From an uncultured Roseburia sp. (GTDB lineage: Bacteria; Bacillota_A; Clostridia; Lachnospirales; Lachnospiraceae): a stretch of DNA of 6,695 nt. Below the pieces are notes generated by a model. It had not been told where the DNA came from. It searched no databases and saw only the letters and a list, made by a program, of their open reading frames with translations. The DNA is taken from NCBI GenBank assembly GCA_900753715.1, contig CAAEAE010000134.1, positions 1 to 6,695 on the forward strand, read 5' to 3'. Position 1 is the stretch's first letter, and each line of letters starts with the position of its first letter. Below are positions 1 to 6,694 of this stretch, one piece after another. A program made the position numbers and the translations under genes.

Positions 1-2
1 AG

Positions 3-104
3 CGCTACGCTAAGTGGAATGAGCGGACGCCAGAAGGGAAAAGGCGCAAGCAGATGGCGCAGGTGAATCTGGAAATAGTATTATTATTTTTGTTCTGCGT
101 TTAG
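3..104 (+). other. Possible 3' end of a convergent gene, unidentified
   Basis: A plus-strand frame is open from the window edge to a TAG at 102-104. It encodes about 33 residues, beginning RYAKWNERTPEGKRRKQMAQ and ending in a short hydrophobic stretch. The first ~25 residues are strongly charged and look protein-like, which suggests the tail of a gene starting left of the window. Its stop would overlap the fcl stop codon on the other strand (101-103), making a tail-to-tail arrangement. I do not recognise the family. A frame this short can be open by chance, and no start or ribosome binding site is visible, so the call is weak. Confidence 0.25.
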
Positions 105-1045
105 CGCTCTGCACGCATCGGGTTGTTCAGGAAGTCCTCGTAGGACAGGCGCAGACCGTCTTCCAGTTCCGTCTTGTAGGTCCAGCCCAGATTGGTAGCC
201 TTAGACACATCCAGCAGCTTGCGGGGAGTACCGTTGGGCTTGGTGGTATCCCACTTGATCTCGCCGGTGTAGCCCACGACCTTGGCGACCAGCTCGGTCA
301 ACTCCTTGATGGTCAGCTCCTTGCCGGTACCGGCATTGACGGTTTCGTTGCCGGAGTAGTTGTTCATCAGGAAGACGCACAGATTTGCCAAATCATCCAC
401 ATACAGGAACTCACGCAGCGGAGAGCCATCGCCCCAGCAGGTAACGCTCTCTACACCGTTGACCTTTGCCTCGTGGAAGCGGCGGATCAGTGCCGGGACC
501 ACATGGCTGTGGGTGGGGTGATAGTTGTCGTTGGGGCCGTAGAGGTTGGTGGGCATGACGCTGATGTAGTCGGTGCCATACTGACGGTTCAGGAACTCGC
601 AGTACTTCAAACCGGAGATCTTCGCCAGCGCATAAGCCTCGTTGGTCTTTTCCAGCTCACTGGTCAGCAGGCAGCTTTCCTTCATGGGCTGAGGCGCCAT
701 GCGGGGATAGATGCAGGAGGAGCCGAGGAACTCCAGCTTCTTGCAGCCATTCTTCCATGCAGCGTGGATGGCGTTCATCTCCAGCGTCATATTGTCATAC
801 ATAAAATCGGCCAGCGCTTCCTGATTTGCCACGATGCCGCCTACTTTAGCAGCAGCAAGGAACACATACTCCGGCTTCTCCTGTGCAAAGAACGCTTCCA
901 CGGCATCCTGACGGGTCAGATCCAGCTCCTTGTGCGTACGGGTGATGATATTGGTGTAACCCTGACGCTGCAGTTCACGGACGATTGCAGAGCCCACCAT
1001 ACCGCGATGCCCTGCAACATAAATTTTCGCATTCTTTTCCATCAT
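101..1045 (-). CDS. fcl: GDP-L-fucose synthase (GDP-4-keto-6-deoxymannose 3,5-epimerase/4-reductase)
   Basis: This enzyme catalyses the second and last step of de novo GDP-L-fucose synthesis: 3,5-epimerisation and NADPH-dependent 4-reduction of GDP-4-keto-6-deoxy-D-mannose in the cytoplasm. The 314-residue protein is full length for the family. The N-terminal Rossmann fold has the nucleotide motif GHRGMVG at residues 12-18. The extended-SDR catalytic set is present: Ser109 and Cys111 in GSSCIYP, and Tyr138 with Lys142 in the YxxxK motif. MPTNLYGPND (164-173) and His181 in HSHVVPAL match the substrate-side residues of the E. coli enzyme. REFLYVDDLA (211-220) is another family hallmark. A GAAGG ribosome site at 1056-1060 is 10 nt from the first of two tandem ATGs, favouring 1045 over 1042. 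It follows gmd by 23 bp, so the two are almost certainly co-transcribed. No clear intrinsic terminator is visible in the 100 bp downstream. Also named wcaG. Confidence 0.96.
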   Translation of the reverse strand: MMEKNAKIYVAGHRGMVGSAIVRELQRQGYTNIITRTHKELDLTRQDAVEAFFAQEKPEYVFLAAAKVGGIVANQEALADFMYDNMTLEMNAIHAAWKNGCKKLEFLGSSCIYPRMAPQPMKESCLLTSELEKTNEAYALAKISGLKYCEFLNRQYGTDYISVMPTNLYGPNDNYHPTHSHVVPALIRRFHEAKVNGVESVTCWGDGSPLREFLYVDDLANLCVFLMNNYSGNETVNAGTGKELTIKELTELVAKVVGYTGEIKWDTTKPNGTPRKLLDVSKATNLGWTYKTELEDGLRLSYEDFLNNPMRAER

Positions 1046-1055
1046 AACAAGATTA

Positions 1056-1060
1056 CCTTC
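1056..1060 (-). promoter_or_regulatory. Ribosome binding site of fcl
   Basis: GAAGG on the minus strand is separated by 10 nt from the ATG at 1043-1045 and by 13 nt from the ATG at 1040-1042. The spacing supports the first ATG. The site lies within the short gap after the gmd stop, consistent with separate initiation inside one operon mRNA. Confidence 0.6.
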
Positions 1061-1068
1061 TTTCCAAA

Positions 1069-2118
1069 TTACAGAACCGCCTTCAGCGCCTTTTCGCGCT
1101 TTGCACGCTCACGGTCGTGCTTGGCCATGATTTCCACCAGCTGCTCGTAAGTAGTGGACTGCGGATTCCAGCCCAGCACGGTCTTTGCCTTGGTTGGGTC
1201 GCCCCACAGGTTGTCCACATCGGTGGGACGGAACCACTGCGGATTCACGCAGACCAGCATCTTGCCAGTCGCTGCATCATAGCCCTTCTCGTCGATGCCG
1301 GTACCCTCCCAGCGGATGGTGATGCCATTGGCTGCGAAAGCCTTCTCGGTAAAGTCACGGACAGTGTGCTGCACACCGGTAGCAATAACGAAGTCTTCCG
1401 GCTTATCCTGCTGCATAATCAGCCACATGCACTCAACGTAGTCCTTCGCGTAGCCCCAGTCACGCAGAGAATCCATGTTGCCCAGTTCCAGATGATCCTG
1501 CAGGCCCTCGGCGATACGACCGGCTGCCAGCGTAATCTTACGGGTGACGAAGTTCTCGCCGCGGCGCTCAGACTCATGGTTGAACAGGATGCCGTTGACG
1601 GCAAACATGCCGTACGCATCGCGGTACTCCTTGACCATCCAGAAACCATACTGCTTTGCGACAGCGTACGGAGAGTAGGGATGGAACGGGGTGGTCTCAC
1701 GCTGGGGAACTTCCTCGACTTTGCCGTACAGCTCAGAGGTAGAAGCCTGATACACCTTGCAGGTCTTCGTCAGCCCGCAGACGCGGACAGCCTCCAGCAC
1801 ACGCAGAACGCCCAGCGCGTCTACATCGCCGGAATATTCAGGCGCATCGAAGGAAACCTGGACATGGCTCTGCGCAGCCAGATTGTAGATTTCATCGGGT
1901 TTGATTTCGCCCACCAGACGGATCAGACCAGAAGAATCGGTCAGGTCTCCGTCGTGCAGGGTAATTGCGTTCTTCTCAATCAGATGGTCGATACGAGCCG
2001 TGTTGGAGATGGACGCACGGCGGACGATGCCGTGGACTTCATAGCCCTTCTCCAGCAGAAACTCTGCCAGATAGGAACCATCCTGCCCAGTGATACCCGT
2101 GATAAGTGCCTTTTTCAT
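1069..2118 (-). CDS. gmd: GDP-mannose 4,6-dehydratase
   Basis: This enzyme converts GDP-D-mannose to GDP-4-keto-6-deoxy-D-mannose, the first committed step of de novo GDP-L-fucose synthesis; the product is the substrate of the adjacent fcl. The 349-residue protein is close to the family's usual length. The Rossmann motif GITGQDG is at residues 8-14 and begins right after the start, as in this family. The catalytic residues inferred by comparison with E. coli Gmd are Thr127 and Glu129 (STSELYG), Tyr151 and Lys155 (YSPYAVAK). The Thr-to-Tyr spacing of 24 equals that in E. coli. [17 protein letters not shown] (180-196) is a strong family signature, and [10 protein letters not shown] (219-228) is also typical. 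The frame stays open upstream to a GTG at 2169. ATG 2118 is chosen because it has a good ribosome site and puts the Rossmann motif at the expected position. A promoter-like sequence lies about 60 bp upstream, so gmd-fcl may be transcribed independently of fkp. Confidence 0.97.
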   Translation of the reverse strand: MKKALITGITGQDGSYLAEFLLEKGYEVHGIVRRASISNTARIDHLIEKNAITLHDGDLTDSSGLIRLVGEIKPDEIYNLAAQSHVQVSFDAPEYSGDVDALGVLRVLEAVRVCGLTKTCKVYQASTSELYGKVEEVPQRETTPFHPYSPYAVAKQYGFWMVKEYRDAYGMFAVNGILFNHESERRGENFVTRKITLAAGRIAEGLQDHLELGNMDSLRDWGYAKDYVECMWLIMQQDKPEDFVIATGVQHTVRDFTEKAFAANGITIRWEGTGIDEKGYDAATGKMLVCVNPQWFRPTDVDNLWGDPTKAKTVLGWNPQSTTYEQLVEIMAKHDRERAKREKALKAVL

Positions 2119-2128
2119 GTATTTTATT

Positions 2129-2135
2129 CCTCTCT
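2129..2135 (-). promoter_or_regulatory. Ribosome binding site that fixes the gmd start
   Basis: AGAGAGG on the minus strand ends 10 nt before the ATG at 2116-2118. The in-frame GTG further upstream (2167-2169) lacks a comparable site and lies at or before the predicted transcription start, so this site decides for the shorter, 349-residue Gmd. Confidence 0.65.
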
Positions 2136-2175
2136 GACGTTTGATGGATTGTGCTTCATTTTGTCGCACACTTGT

Positions 2176-2204
2176 ATTTTATAAATTAAGGCACATTCTC
2201 TTAA
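2176..2204 (-). promoter_or_regulatory. Candidate sigma-70-type promoter of gmd-fcl
   Basis: On the minus strand TTAAGA (2199-2204) is followed after exactly 17 bp by TAAAAT (2176-2181). These match the -35 consensus at 4 of 6 positions and the -10 consensus at 5 of 6. An overlapping alternative -10, TATAAA, sits at 2178-2183. The region is clearly AT-richer than the genes on either side. The transcript would begin near 2169 and have a leader of about 50 nt before gmd. AT-rich DNA gives such matches easily, so this is a prediction only. Confidence 0.45.
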
Positions 2205-2261
2205 GTGTTAAAGTAGTGCTTTATTAGCATAATATTGGTTTTTTAGTGCCTACGAAATATA

Positions 2262-2287
2262 CGCAACTGTATCCATGCAGTTTTGCG
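2262..2287 (-). terminator. Weak hairpin after fkp, possible terminator
   Basis: An imperfect inverted repeat lies 36 nt beyond the fkp stop. On the minus strand CGCAAAACTG pairs with CAGTTGCG, leaving two bulged A residues and an 8-nt loop. The following sequence, TATATTTCG, is only a poor U-tract. It may be a weak fkp terminator or an mRNA 3'-end stabiliser, but it may also be chance. Confidence 0.25.
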
Positions 2288-2290
2288 AAA

Positions 2291-2307
2291 GTCTCGACCT
2301 GTCTCGA
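2291..2307. repeat. Direct repeat GTCTCGA with 10-bp period
   Basis: GTCTCGA occurs at 2291-2297 and again at 2301-2307, so the copies are exactly 10 bp apart and would lie on the same face of the helix. They fall between fkp and the predicted gmd promoter. Such spacing can mark a protein-binding site, but two 7-bp copies can also occur by chance. Confidence 0.35.
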
Positions 2308-2323
2308 ACACACAATATATCTC

Positions 2324-5257
2324 TTATTCCCACAACAGCTTACAGTCCGCCACATCCACAAGGCTGTCCATAAACACCTCATGCAGACGCTCTGCCACCT
2401 GCTTCTTCGTCACGCCTTTCTTCAGCACGACCTGCAAAAAGCCACCGCCGCCTGCGCCGCAGACCAGCCGGCCATCAATCAGCTCCTCAATGCTGCTGAA
2501 GATTTGCTCAATCAACGTGTTGCTGCTTCCGGCATCCACCTTCTTACTCAGCTCCCAGTGGTAATCCAGCAGCTTCGCAAACCCGTCCACGTTGCCGCGC
2601 TCCAGTTCAAACCGCATCAGCGCCGCCACCTTCTGGATCTCCTCCAGTGCGAACACACTATCCGGCTCATTGCCGGCATACCGTCCAATCACGTCACGGA
2701 GCAGGTTTCTTGCCAGCCTGCGCTGACCGGTGTAGATCAGGCAGAAACGCTCATCCAGTTCCTTCTTTGCTTTCTCCGGAATCTCCACATGTACCACCTT
2801 CAGCTTCTGGTCGATCCCCGGCATGGACGTGATGTACTTCAGCCCCGGTGTAACGCCGCCCACCTGATCCTGCCAGCCGCCTCCGGTAGACATAATCTGC
2901 TCCATGGCCAGTACATGGGAATACAGATCCTCCTCTGTATATCCGATCCCCATGAACTCAAACACCGCCTTCACACAGGCAGCGGAAAGGATTGATGAAG
3001 TTCCAAGGCCGGAACCCTTCGGCACGTTTGTCACTTCCGAATGCATCACAAAGCCGCCGCCCAGACGCTCCAGTATCTCTTTCAGATTATGCCCTTTCAT
3101 CGGAATGATGCCGCAGGCAAGCAGACATGCCTTCTGCAGAGCAAAAGGATCAAACGGATCTCCGGTGCGCTGCAGCTCACCGATTTCCTCAAACTCCCCG
3201 TGTACATCCATGTCACGGCTGTCAAAGACTACCTTCAGTTCATCCATGCGTTCCAGCTTCACCACCACCGGCTTCTCACTGTTCAGCAGGATCGCTGCAT
3301 TCAGCACCGTACCGCCATGCTCATTGCAGTACGGAGGGGTGTCGCTCCATCCGCCGCCCCAGTTCACACGCAGTGGCAGTTCCACGGTATGGGTATCTTT
3401 CACAATGTGTGCCGTTTCATTATAGCTGAGACTGCGCACCGTAGCCTCCAGCACTTCGGACTGGATGGTCCCAAAGCACTTCTGCACCTCGTTCTCATCC
3501 TCCAGCACCACACCAAGGTAATAATGCAGGCGGAGCTTCTCACTGAAATTCGCCCTTGCAAGGCGTTTTTCCAGCCAGTGTCTCTGGATCTTCGTCAGTG
3601 CCTTACGCTTCGGAAGCGTCTGTGCCGGTACCTGTCCGCGGATCGCTTTTGCCAGTTCATCCATCATCACAAGGTCTGCCATGCGGCGATTCCATGCGAT
3701 GATGGCATCCGGGTCAGCCGCATTGAAGCCGGAACACAGCGACTTGCGCGGACTCTCTTTCCAGTCCTCCAGCCTGCCTTCCCCGGTCACAAGCGCATAC
3801 AGGTTCAACGCCGCCGCCACCGCTTCTCTCACAGTGTCCTTCTCCGGATAAAGTTCTGCCGTCCAGAGGGTATGGTTTCCGCCATCCCAGAGATCCGTAC
3901 CAAGCTTTTCTGCCACCTCATCCAGATTCCTGCCAAACAGCCGATTCTCCTTCGGATTATCCTGCACGCCAAAGATGCGCACGACAAACTTCCCGTCACG
4001 CTGTTTCAGCCCATGCAGAACCACCCCATCCGGGATCACCTCATCGTGGATGTCCACAAAGGAAAGGACACAGTTGTTTCCCACCTTTGCACGGCTGTGG
4101 ACATAGGATACCTCCAGATAGCAGTCTTTCCCAATGGAAGCCCGGCTGCTCAGCACACTGTTATACCCGGCCGTGCTGCCGCTGATGCTGCTTGCCACAC
4201 GGCTGCTCCAGCCAAGGCTGGCATACTCCTCCACGCCGCCGCACATCAGTGCCAGAATCTCCCTTGTGGTGCCAAAGTGGATGAACTTCGCCGGAGCAAG
4301 ACGCAGCAGCTTCATCCGGTAAGGACGGAGCACCTTCCACACCTGTTCTCTCGCTTCTGTCAGTTCCTCACAGAATTCTCCTTCCGGCTTTTCCAGATAA
4401 AACTGCTCCAGCGTAGAATCCTCCGCCAACGGATAGAGAAAATCCGCATACAGGGACAGACGCACCGTCCCGTTGACATACCGGTCATACCCTTCCTCTG
4501 TCCTGATCAGGGAATACAGCGAATCCATCATGGCAGTACTGAAGATCAGCGCACCGGTGTCAATGTCCACACAGCCTGCCTCATTCACTGCACCGGCCTT
4601 TCGCAGTTCCTCCTCCGACTTCTTCTGGAGGCAGCATTTCACGTTGCCGCCTTCCCCGTTCACATACACACCATGGTTCTTTCCGACTTCCACGCGCTCC
4701 TTAAAGGAAATCGCTGCCGCACCGACATTATTGTAGTCGATCTGCAGCGGATTAAACAGAAGCAGCACATCCCCGGACAGCAGCACCATCCCCTCACGGA
4801 TTCGGGACGGGACCGAACTCATGCAGATCATGAATTCATCGAAAAGCGTAGAGCTGCGTCCATCTGGCAGCTGGTGTGGCACCGGCGAGAACAGTTTCCC
4901 CAGTGCGGAATACTGCGGCACACGCTTGCTGTCGCCACCGGAATGGATGACCAGAACGCGCAGCTTCCGGAAGTCTCCCTCCTGCTCATGGAGATACTTT
5001 AACACCTCCAGCGTTGCACCGCCGGAACCCACACGCTCGCCACCCCGGTCCGGGATCGCTGCAAACCTTGTCTCTGCCGGAAGATACTCCTTGCGCTCTT
5101 CGATCTGCCTGCGGAATCCTTCTGCCTGCTGGTCATTGGATGCCGTCAGGATCACATAATCCCATCTGGGGAAGTTTTTCAGTTTCATGGAACGGTTGTA
5201 ATCATCCCAGCAATCCTGATAGGCCTGGGATAAAAACATTGAATATAAGCTCTTCAT
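2324..5257 (-). CDS. fkp: Bifunctional L-fucokinase / L-fucose-1-phosphate guanylyltransferase
   Basis: This is a salvage enzyme. It phosphorylates L-fucose with ATP to L-fucose-1-phosphate, then couples this with GTP to give GDP-L-fucose. The 977-residue length is near the ~950 of Bacteroides Fkp and below plant FKGP (~1050). The N-terminal half is the pyrophosphorylase: the nucleotide-binding motif GERVGSGGAT is at 73-82, followed by HSGGDSKRVPQYSALGK (105-121). A region with left-handed beta-helix character is near 350-420, for example SSRASIGKDCYLE. The C-terminal half is a GHMP kinase: motif 1 around LRVNWGGGWSDTPP (629-642), the ATP-binding motif PKGSGLGTSS (746-755), GGGWQDQVGG (792-801) with Asp797 a likely catalytic residue, and motif 3 CGAGGGGF (933-940). 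Both halves look intact. A GGAG-type ribosome site supports this ATG. The araC terminator lies just upstream; gmd follows after 205 bp. Confidence 0.94.
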   Translation of the reverse strand: MKSLYSMFLSQAYQDCWDDYNRSMKLKNFPRWDYVILTASNDQQAEGFRRQIEERKEYLPAETRFAAIPDRGGERVGSGGATLEVLKYLHEQEGDFRKLRVLVIHSGGDSKRVPQYSALGKLFSPVPHQLPDGRSSTLFDEFMICMSSVPSRIREGMVLLSGDVLLLFNPLQIDYNNVGAAAISFKERVEVGKNHGVYVNGEGGNVKCCLQKKSEEELRKAGAVNEAGCVDIDTGALIFSTAMMDSLYSLIRTEEGYDRYVNGTVRLSLYADFLYPLAEDSTLEQFYLEKPEGEFCEELTEAREQVWKVLRPYRMKLLRLAPAKFIHFGTTREILALMCGGVEEYASLGWSSRVASSISGSTAGYNSVLSSRASIGKDCYLEVSYVHSRAKVGNNCVLSFVDIHDEVIPDGVVLHGLKQRDGKFVVRIFGVQDNPKENRLFGRNLDEVAEKLGTDLWDGGNHTLWTAELYPEKDTVREAVAAALNLYALVTGEGRLEDWKESPRKSLCSGFNAADPDAIIAWNRRMADLVMMDELAKAIRGQVPAQTLPKRKALTKIQRHWLEKRLARANFSEKLRLHYYLGVVLEDENEVQKCFGTIQSEVLEATVRSLSYNETAHIVKDTHTVELPLRVNWGGGWSDTPPYCNEHGGTVLNAAILLNSEKPVVVKLERMDELKVVFDSRDMDVHGEFEEIGELQRTGDPFDPFALQKACLLACGIIPMKGHNLKEILERLGGGFVMHSEVTNVPKGSGLGTSSILSAACVKAVFEFMGIGYTEEDLYSHVLAMEQIMSTGGGWQDQVGGVTPGLKYITSMPGIDQKLKVVHVEIPEKAKKELDERFCLIYTGQRRLARNLLRDVIGRYAGNEPDSVFALEEIQKVAALMRFELERGNVDGFAKLLDYHWELSKKVDAGSSNTLIEQIFSSIEELIDGRLVCGAGGGGFLQVVLKKGVTKKQVAERLHEVFMDSLVDVADCKLLWE

Positions 5258-5265
5258 ATTTTTTT

Positions 5266-5273
5266 CTCTCCTC
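5266..5273 (-). promoter_or_regulatory. Ribosome binding site of fkp
   Basis: GAGGAGAG on the minus strand is followed by an A-rich spacer and the ATG at 5255-5257; the AGGAG core lies 10 nt from the start. It supports the first ATG over the next in-frame ATG at codon 7. Confidence 0.65.
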
Positions 5274-5286
5274 TTTTTCAGATTTT

Positions 5287-5302
5287 CCGGCTATCCTGCC
5301 GG
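5287..5302. other. Short hairpin in the fkp leader
   Basis: A perfect 5-bp inverted repeat (CCGGC/GCCGG) with a 6-nt loop lies between the araC terminator and the fkp ribosome site. No U-tract follows it on the minus strand, so it is not a normal terminator. It might influence leader structure or bind a protein, or have no function. Confidence 0.3.
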
Positions 5303-5323
5303 TTTCTGTGTCTTTCCTTTTTC

Positions 5324-5352
5324 AAAAAAAGCACAGCGATTTCTCGCTGTGC
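5324..5352 (-). terminator. Rho-independent terminator of the araC-type gene
   Basis: On the minus strand GCACAGCGA and TCGCTGTGC (5344-5352 and 5331-5339) form a perfect 9-bp stem with a 4-nt GAAA loop, followed at once by seven T residues (5330-5324). The hairpin begins 8 nt after the regulator's TGA. The T-run is only on the minus-strand side, so it serves leftward transcription. It separates the regulator from fkp. Confidence 0.9.
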
Positions 5353-5359
5353 CTCCATG

Positions 5360-6223
5360 TCACCACTGTTTCCGATATTCCCTTGGACTGATTCCTTCTA
5401 CTTTGCGGAACATCCGGCTGAAGTAGTTCGCATCTGCCATGCCGACCGCAGCGCCTATTTCATCCACAGTCATATCTGTGAAGCGAAGCAGCTGCTTGGC
5501 TCTGGTGATCCGCTTTGAGATCAGATAGTTATTGACCGTCGTTCCGTAAGTCTCTTTGAAGATTTTGGACAGATAGAACTTATTGATAAAGAACTTTTCT
5601 GCCAACTCTTCCAACATGATTTTCTCTGTAAAGTGCTCGTCTAAATACTCCTTCACAGCTGCCAGTTCCATTTTCTTCCGGCTTATTGTCGTGCTCTCCG
5701 GATGCCAAGACTGCTCCATCAGGAGCGTCAATAGACTTCCCAGCTTCTCATTGATCCGCATATCTCGTATGTAATCGGATGAAGAAGCTAAGTTATAAAG
5801 CTCTGTAAGTAAATCCGTAAACGGCTTGATATCCGCCGGGTGGAACACCGGCCGACCGCCTCGCTCTTTGTACTTCTCATACACAGCCGGAAGGGACGGT
5901 GCATAGAAGTGACACCACTGAAGCGACCAGAGGTCATCCGAGGTAGAATGACTGTAGGCTTTTCGGCAGTCTATGAACACACTGTCTCCTGCGTGCAGTT
6001 GATAGGTCTGCCCCTCGTAGGAAAGTTCACCTTCGCCAGACAGAACGATAAAGCAAAGAAACGACACCAGATTCTCTCTCTGAGATATATGCGGGTGAAC
6101 AGCCTGCAAAGAGCCGACCTCCTGCAGATGGAGCAACGATGTCCGGGCAAAGGTTGATGGGGTGTAAATGATTCGGGAGGAACTTACGGAAGAAGATTGT
6201 GGGTTGAATAGTTCTTGGTCCAT
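5360..6223 (-). CDS. AraC-family transcriptional regulator
   Basis: This is a cytoplasmic DNA-binding regulator, probably sugar-responsive. From the chosen start it has 287 residues, usual for the family. The N-terminal half carries a cupin/jelly-roll sensor pattern: an SGEGELSYEGQTYQLHAGD stretch followed by a DCRKAYSHST segment. The last ~103 residues (185-287) are the AraC/XylS double helix-turn-helix: LEELAEKFFINKFYLSKIFK is the first unit, and VDEIGAAVGMADANYFSRMF with the terminal GISPREYRKQW is the second, matching the family signature. Three starts are possible: GTG 6250, ATG 6241 and ATG 6223. I prefer 6223, which has a purine-rich GGGAAAGAAG 6 nt upstream and an N-terminus like those I recall for relatives; the site is weak. 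The gene begins close after the GIY-YIG remnant and ends in its own terminator. It is AT-richer than fkp, gmd and fcl. Control of fkp is inferred from adjacency only. Confidence 0.92.
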   Translation of the reverse strand: MDQELFNPQSSSVSSSRIIYTPSTFARTSLLHLQEVGSLQAVHPHISQRENLVSFLCFIVLSGEGELSYEGQTYQLHAGDSVFIDCRKAYSHSTSDDLWSLQWCHFYAPSLPAVYEKYKERGGRPVFHPADIKPFTDLLTELYNLASSSDYIRDMRINEKLGSLLTLLMEQSWHPESTTISRKKMELAAVKEYLDEHFTEKIMLEELAEKFFINKFYLSKIFKETYGTTVNNYLISKRITRAKQLLRFTDMTVDEIGAAVGMADANYFSRMFRKVEGISPREYRKQW

Positions 6224-6257
6224 GAGCTGCTTCTTTCCCATTTTCGTCACATCTCAC

Positions 6258-6539
6258 TCAATTCGCATTATATCCGAATTTCCTGCTTTGCAGAGTTTCC
6301 TTCCACCAGCTTTCTCTTTCGAGAATCACGCTGTCATCCACTCTTGCATTATAATTTTCAAGAATGGAATACTGGAAATTTCTCTTTATGTAATCAATGC
6401 CTTCTTTATTTACCAGTTCAATCAGTTCTTTATTGCCGCCATGCCCTGAATCAATATAGTTTGCCCATCTCTGCAGCAGCATCCCGTTGTCGCTTGTAGC
6501 CGAGCCGACATATAATTTTCCATTAGAACCCGTCTTCAT
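6258..6539 (-). pseudogene. GIY-YIG nuclease-family gene, 5' truncated
   Basis: The 93-residue frame matches the C-terminal part of a GIY-YIG family protein common in Firmicutes. KLYVGSAT (residues 8-15) supplies the second half of the GIY-YIG motif. Arg24 in LLQRWANY and Glu74/Glu76 in ILERESWWKETL are the probable conserved Arg and metal-binding Glu. The GHGGNKEL (32-39) and SRKFGYNAN ends are also typical of the group. The first strand with the GIY half, and any upstream domain, are missing. The apparent ATG overlaps the stop of the upstream transposase (ATGA), so the first few codons probably derive from the IS end and native sequence begins near GSNGKLY. The protein is very unlikely to be a functional nuclease. 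Its 3' end is intact and lies just upstream of the araC-type gene. The DNA is visibly AT-richer than the rest of the window. Confidence 0.75.
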
Positions 6540-6550
6540 AAGCGATGAAG
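6534..6550. repeat. Small inverted repeat at the IS end
   Basis: CTTCAT and ATGAAG flank a 5-nt spacer and span the transposase stop codon. It lies where the terminal or subterminal region of the insertion sequence is expected. The true terminal inverted repeat cannot be defined because the other IS end is outside the window. Confidence 0.4.
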
Positions 6551-6694
6551 CAGCACAGCGGCACCTGCAATGCGGATCATTGCTTCCTCAATTGAAACTA
6601 AAATTTCAAGCTCCTTTGCGAGACGGCGAGCAGCATTCATCCAGCCAAAGGTGCGTTCGACAATCCAGCGCCACGGAAGTTTTTCCCACTCATG
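6536..6694 (-). CDS. IS5-family-like transposase, C-terminal end (partial)
   Basis: Only the last ~52 codons are in the window; the gene continues past the right edge. The translation includes LPWRWIVERTFGWMNAARRL, matching the C-terminal signature of IS5-type DDE transposases (R-x3-E, usually written RRWVVERTFGW). The Glu in VERTF is the expected third acidic residue of the DDE triad. The tail EEAMIRIAGAAVLLHRL also fits the family, so the stop appears native. It is missed when an initiation codon is required because the start lies outside. The TGA (6536-6538) overlaps the ATG of the GIY-YIG remnant. Subgroup (IS427-like or other) cannot be set from this fragment. Confidence 0.85.
   Translation of the reverse strand, partial: HEWEKLPWRWIVERTFGWMNAARRLAKELEILVSIEEAMIRIAGAAVLLHRL

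Noticed and set aside
2119..2169. N-terminal extension of Gmd from the GTG at 2167-2169
   Set aside because: The 17 extra residues would precede the family's normal start, have no good ribosome site, and overlap the likely transcription start. ATG 2118 fits better.
1117..2184. A 355-codon plus-strand frame opposite gmd, and a similar 225-codon frame opposite fcl (473-1150)
   Set aside because: Both are mirror frames of well-supported genes, with no recognisable domain. I regard them as shadows.
3041..5002. A 653-codon open frame on the plus strand, antisense to fkp
   Set aside because: It lies wholly within fkp, whose translation has clear kinase and pyrophosphorylase motifs. The antisense product is rich in His, Gln, Arg and Leu with no recognisable motif, as expected from codon bias in the sense gene.
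5287..5302. CCGGC/GCCGG hairpin as a second terminator or riboswitch
   Set aside because: There is no U-tract on the relevant side, and the stem is only 5 bp with no surrounding conserved riboswitch-like structure that I can recognise.
6027..6257. A 76-codon minus-strand frame overlapping the start of the regulator gene
   Set aside because: It is an alternative frame of the regulator's N-terminus with no recognisable domain.
6347..6352. Perfect TATAAT on the minus strand inside the GIY-YIG remnant as an araC promoter
   Set aside because: It falls in coding sequence for a conserved Glu-Asn-Tyr-Asn stretch, and the hexamers 17-18 bp upstream are poor -35 matches. I keep it as an untested possibility rather than a feature.
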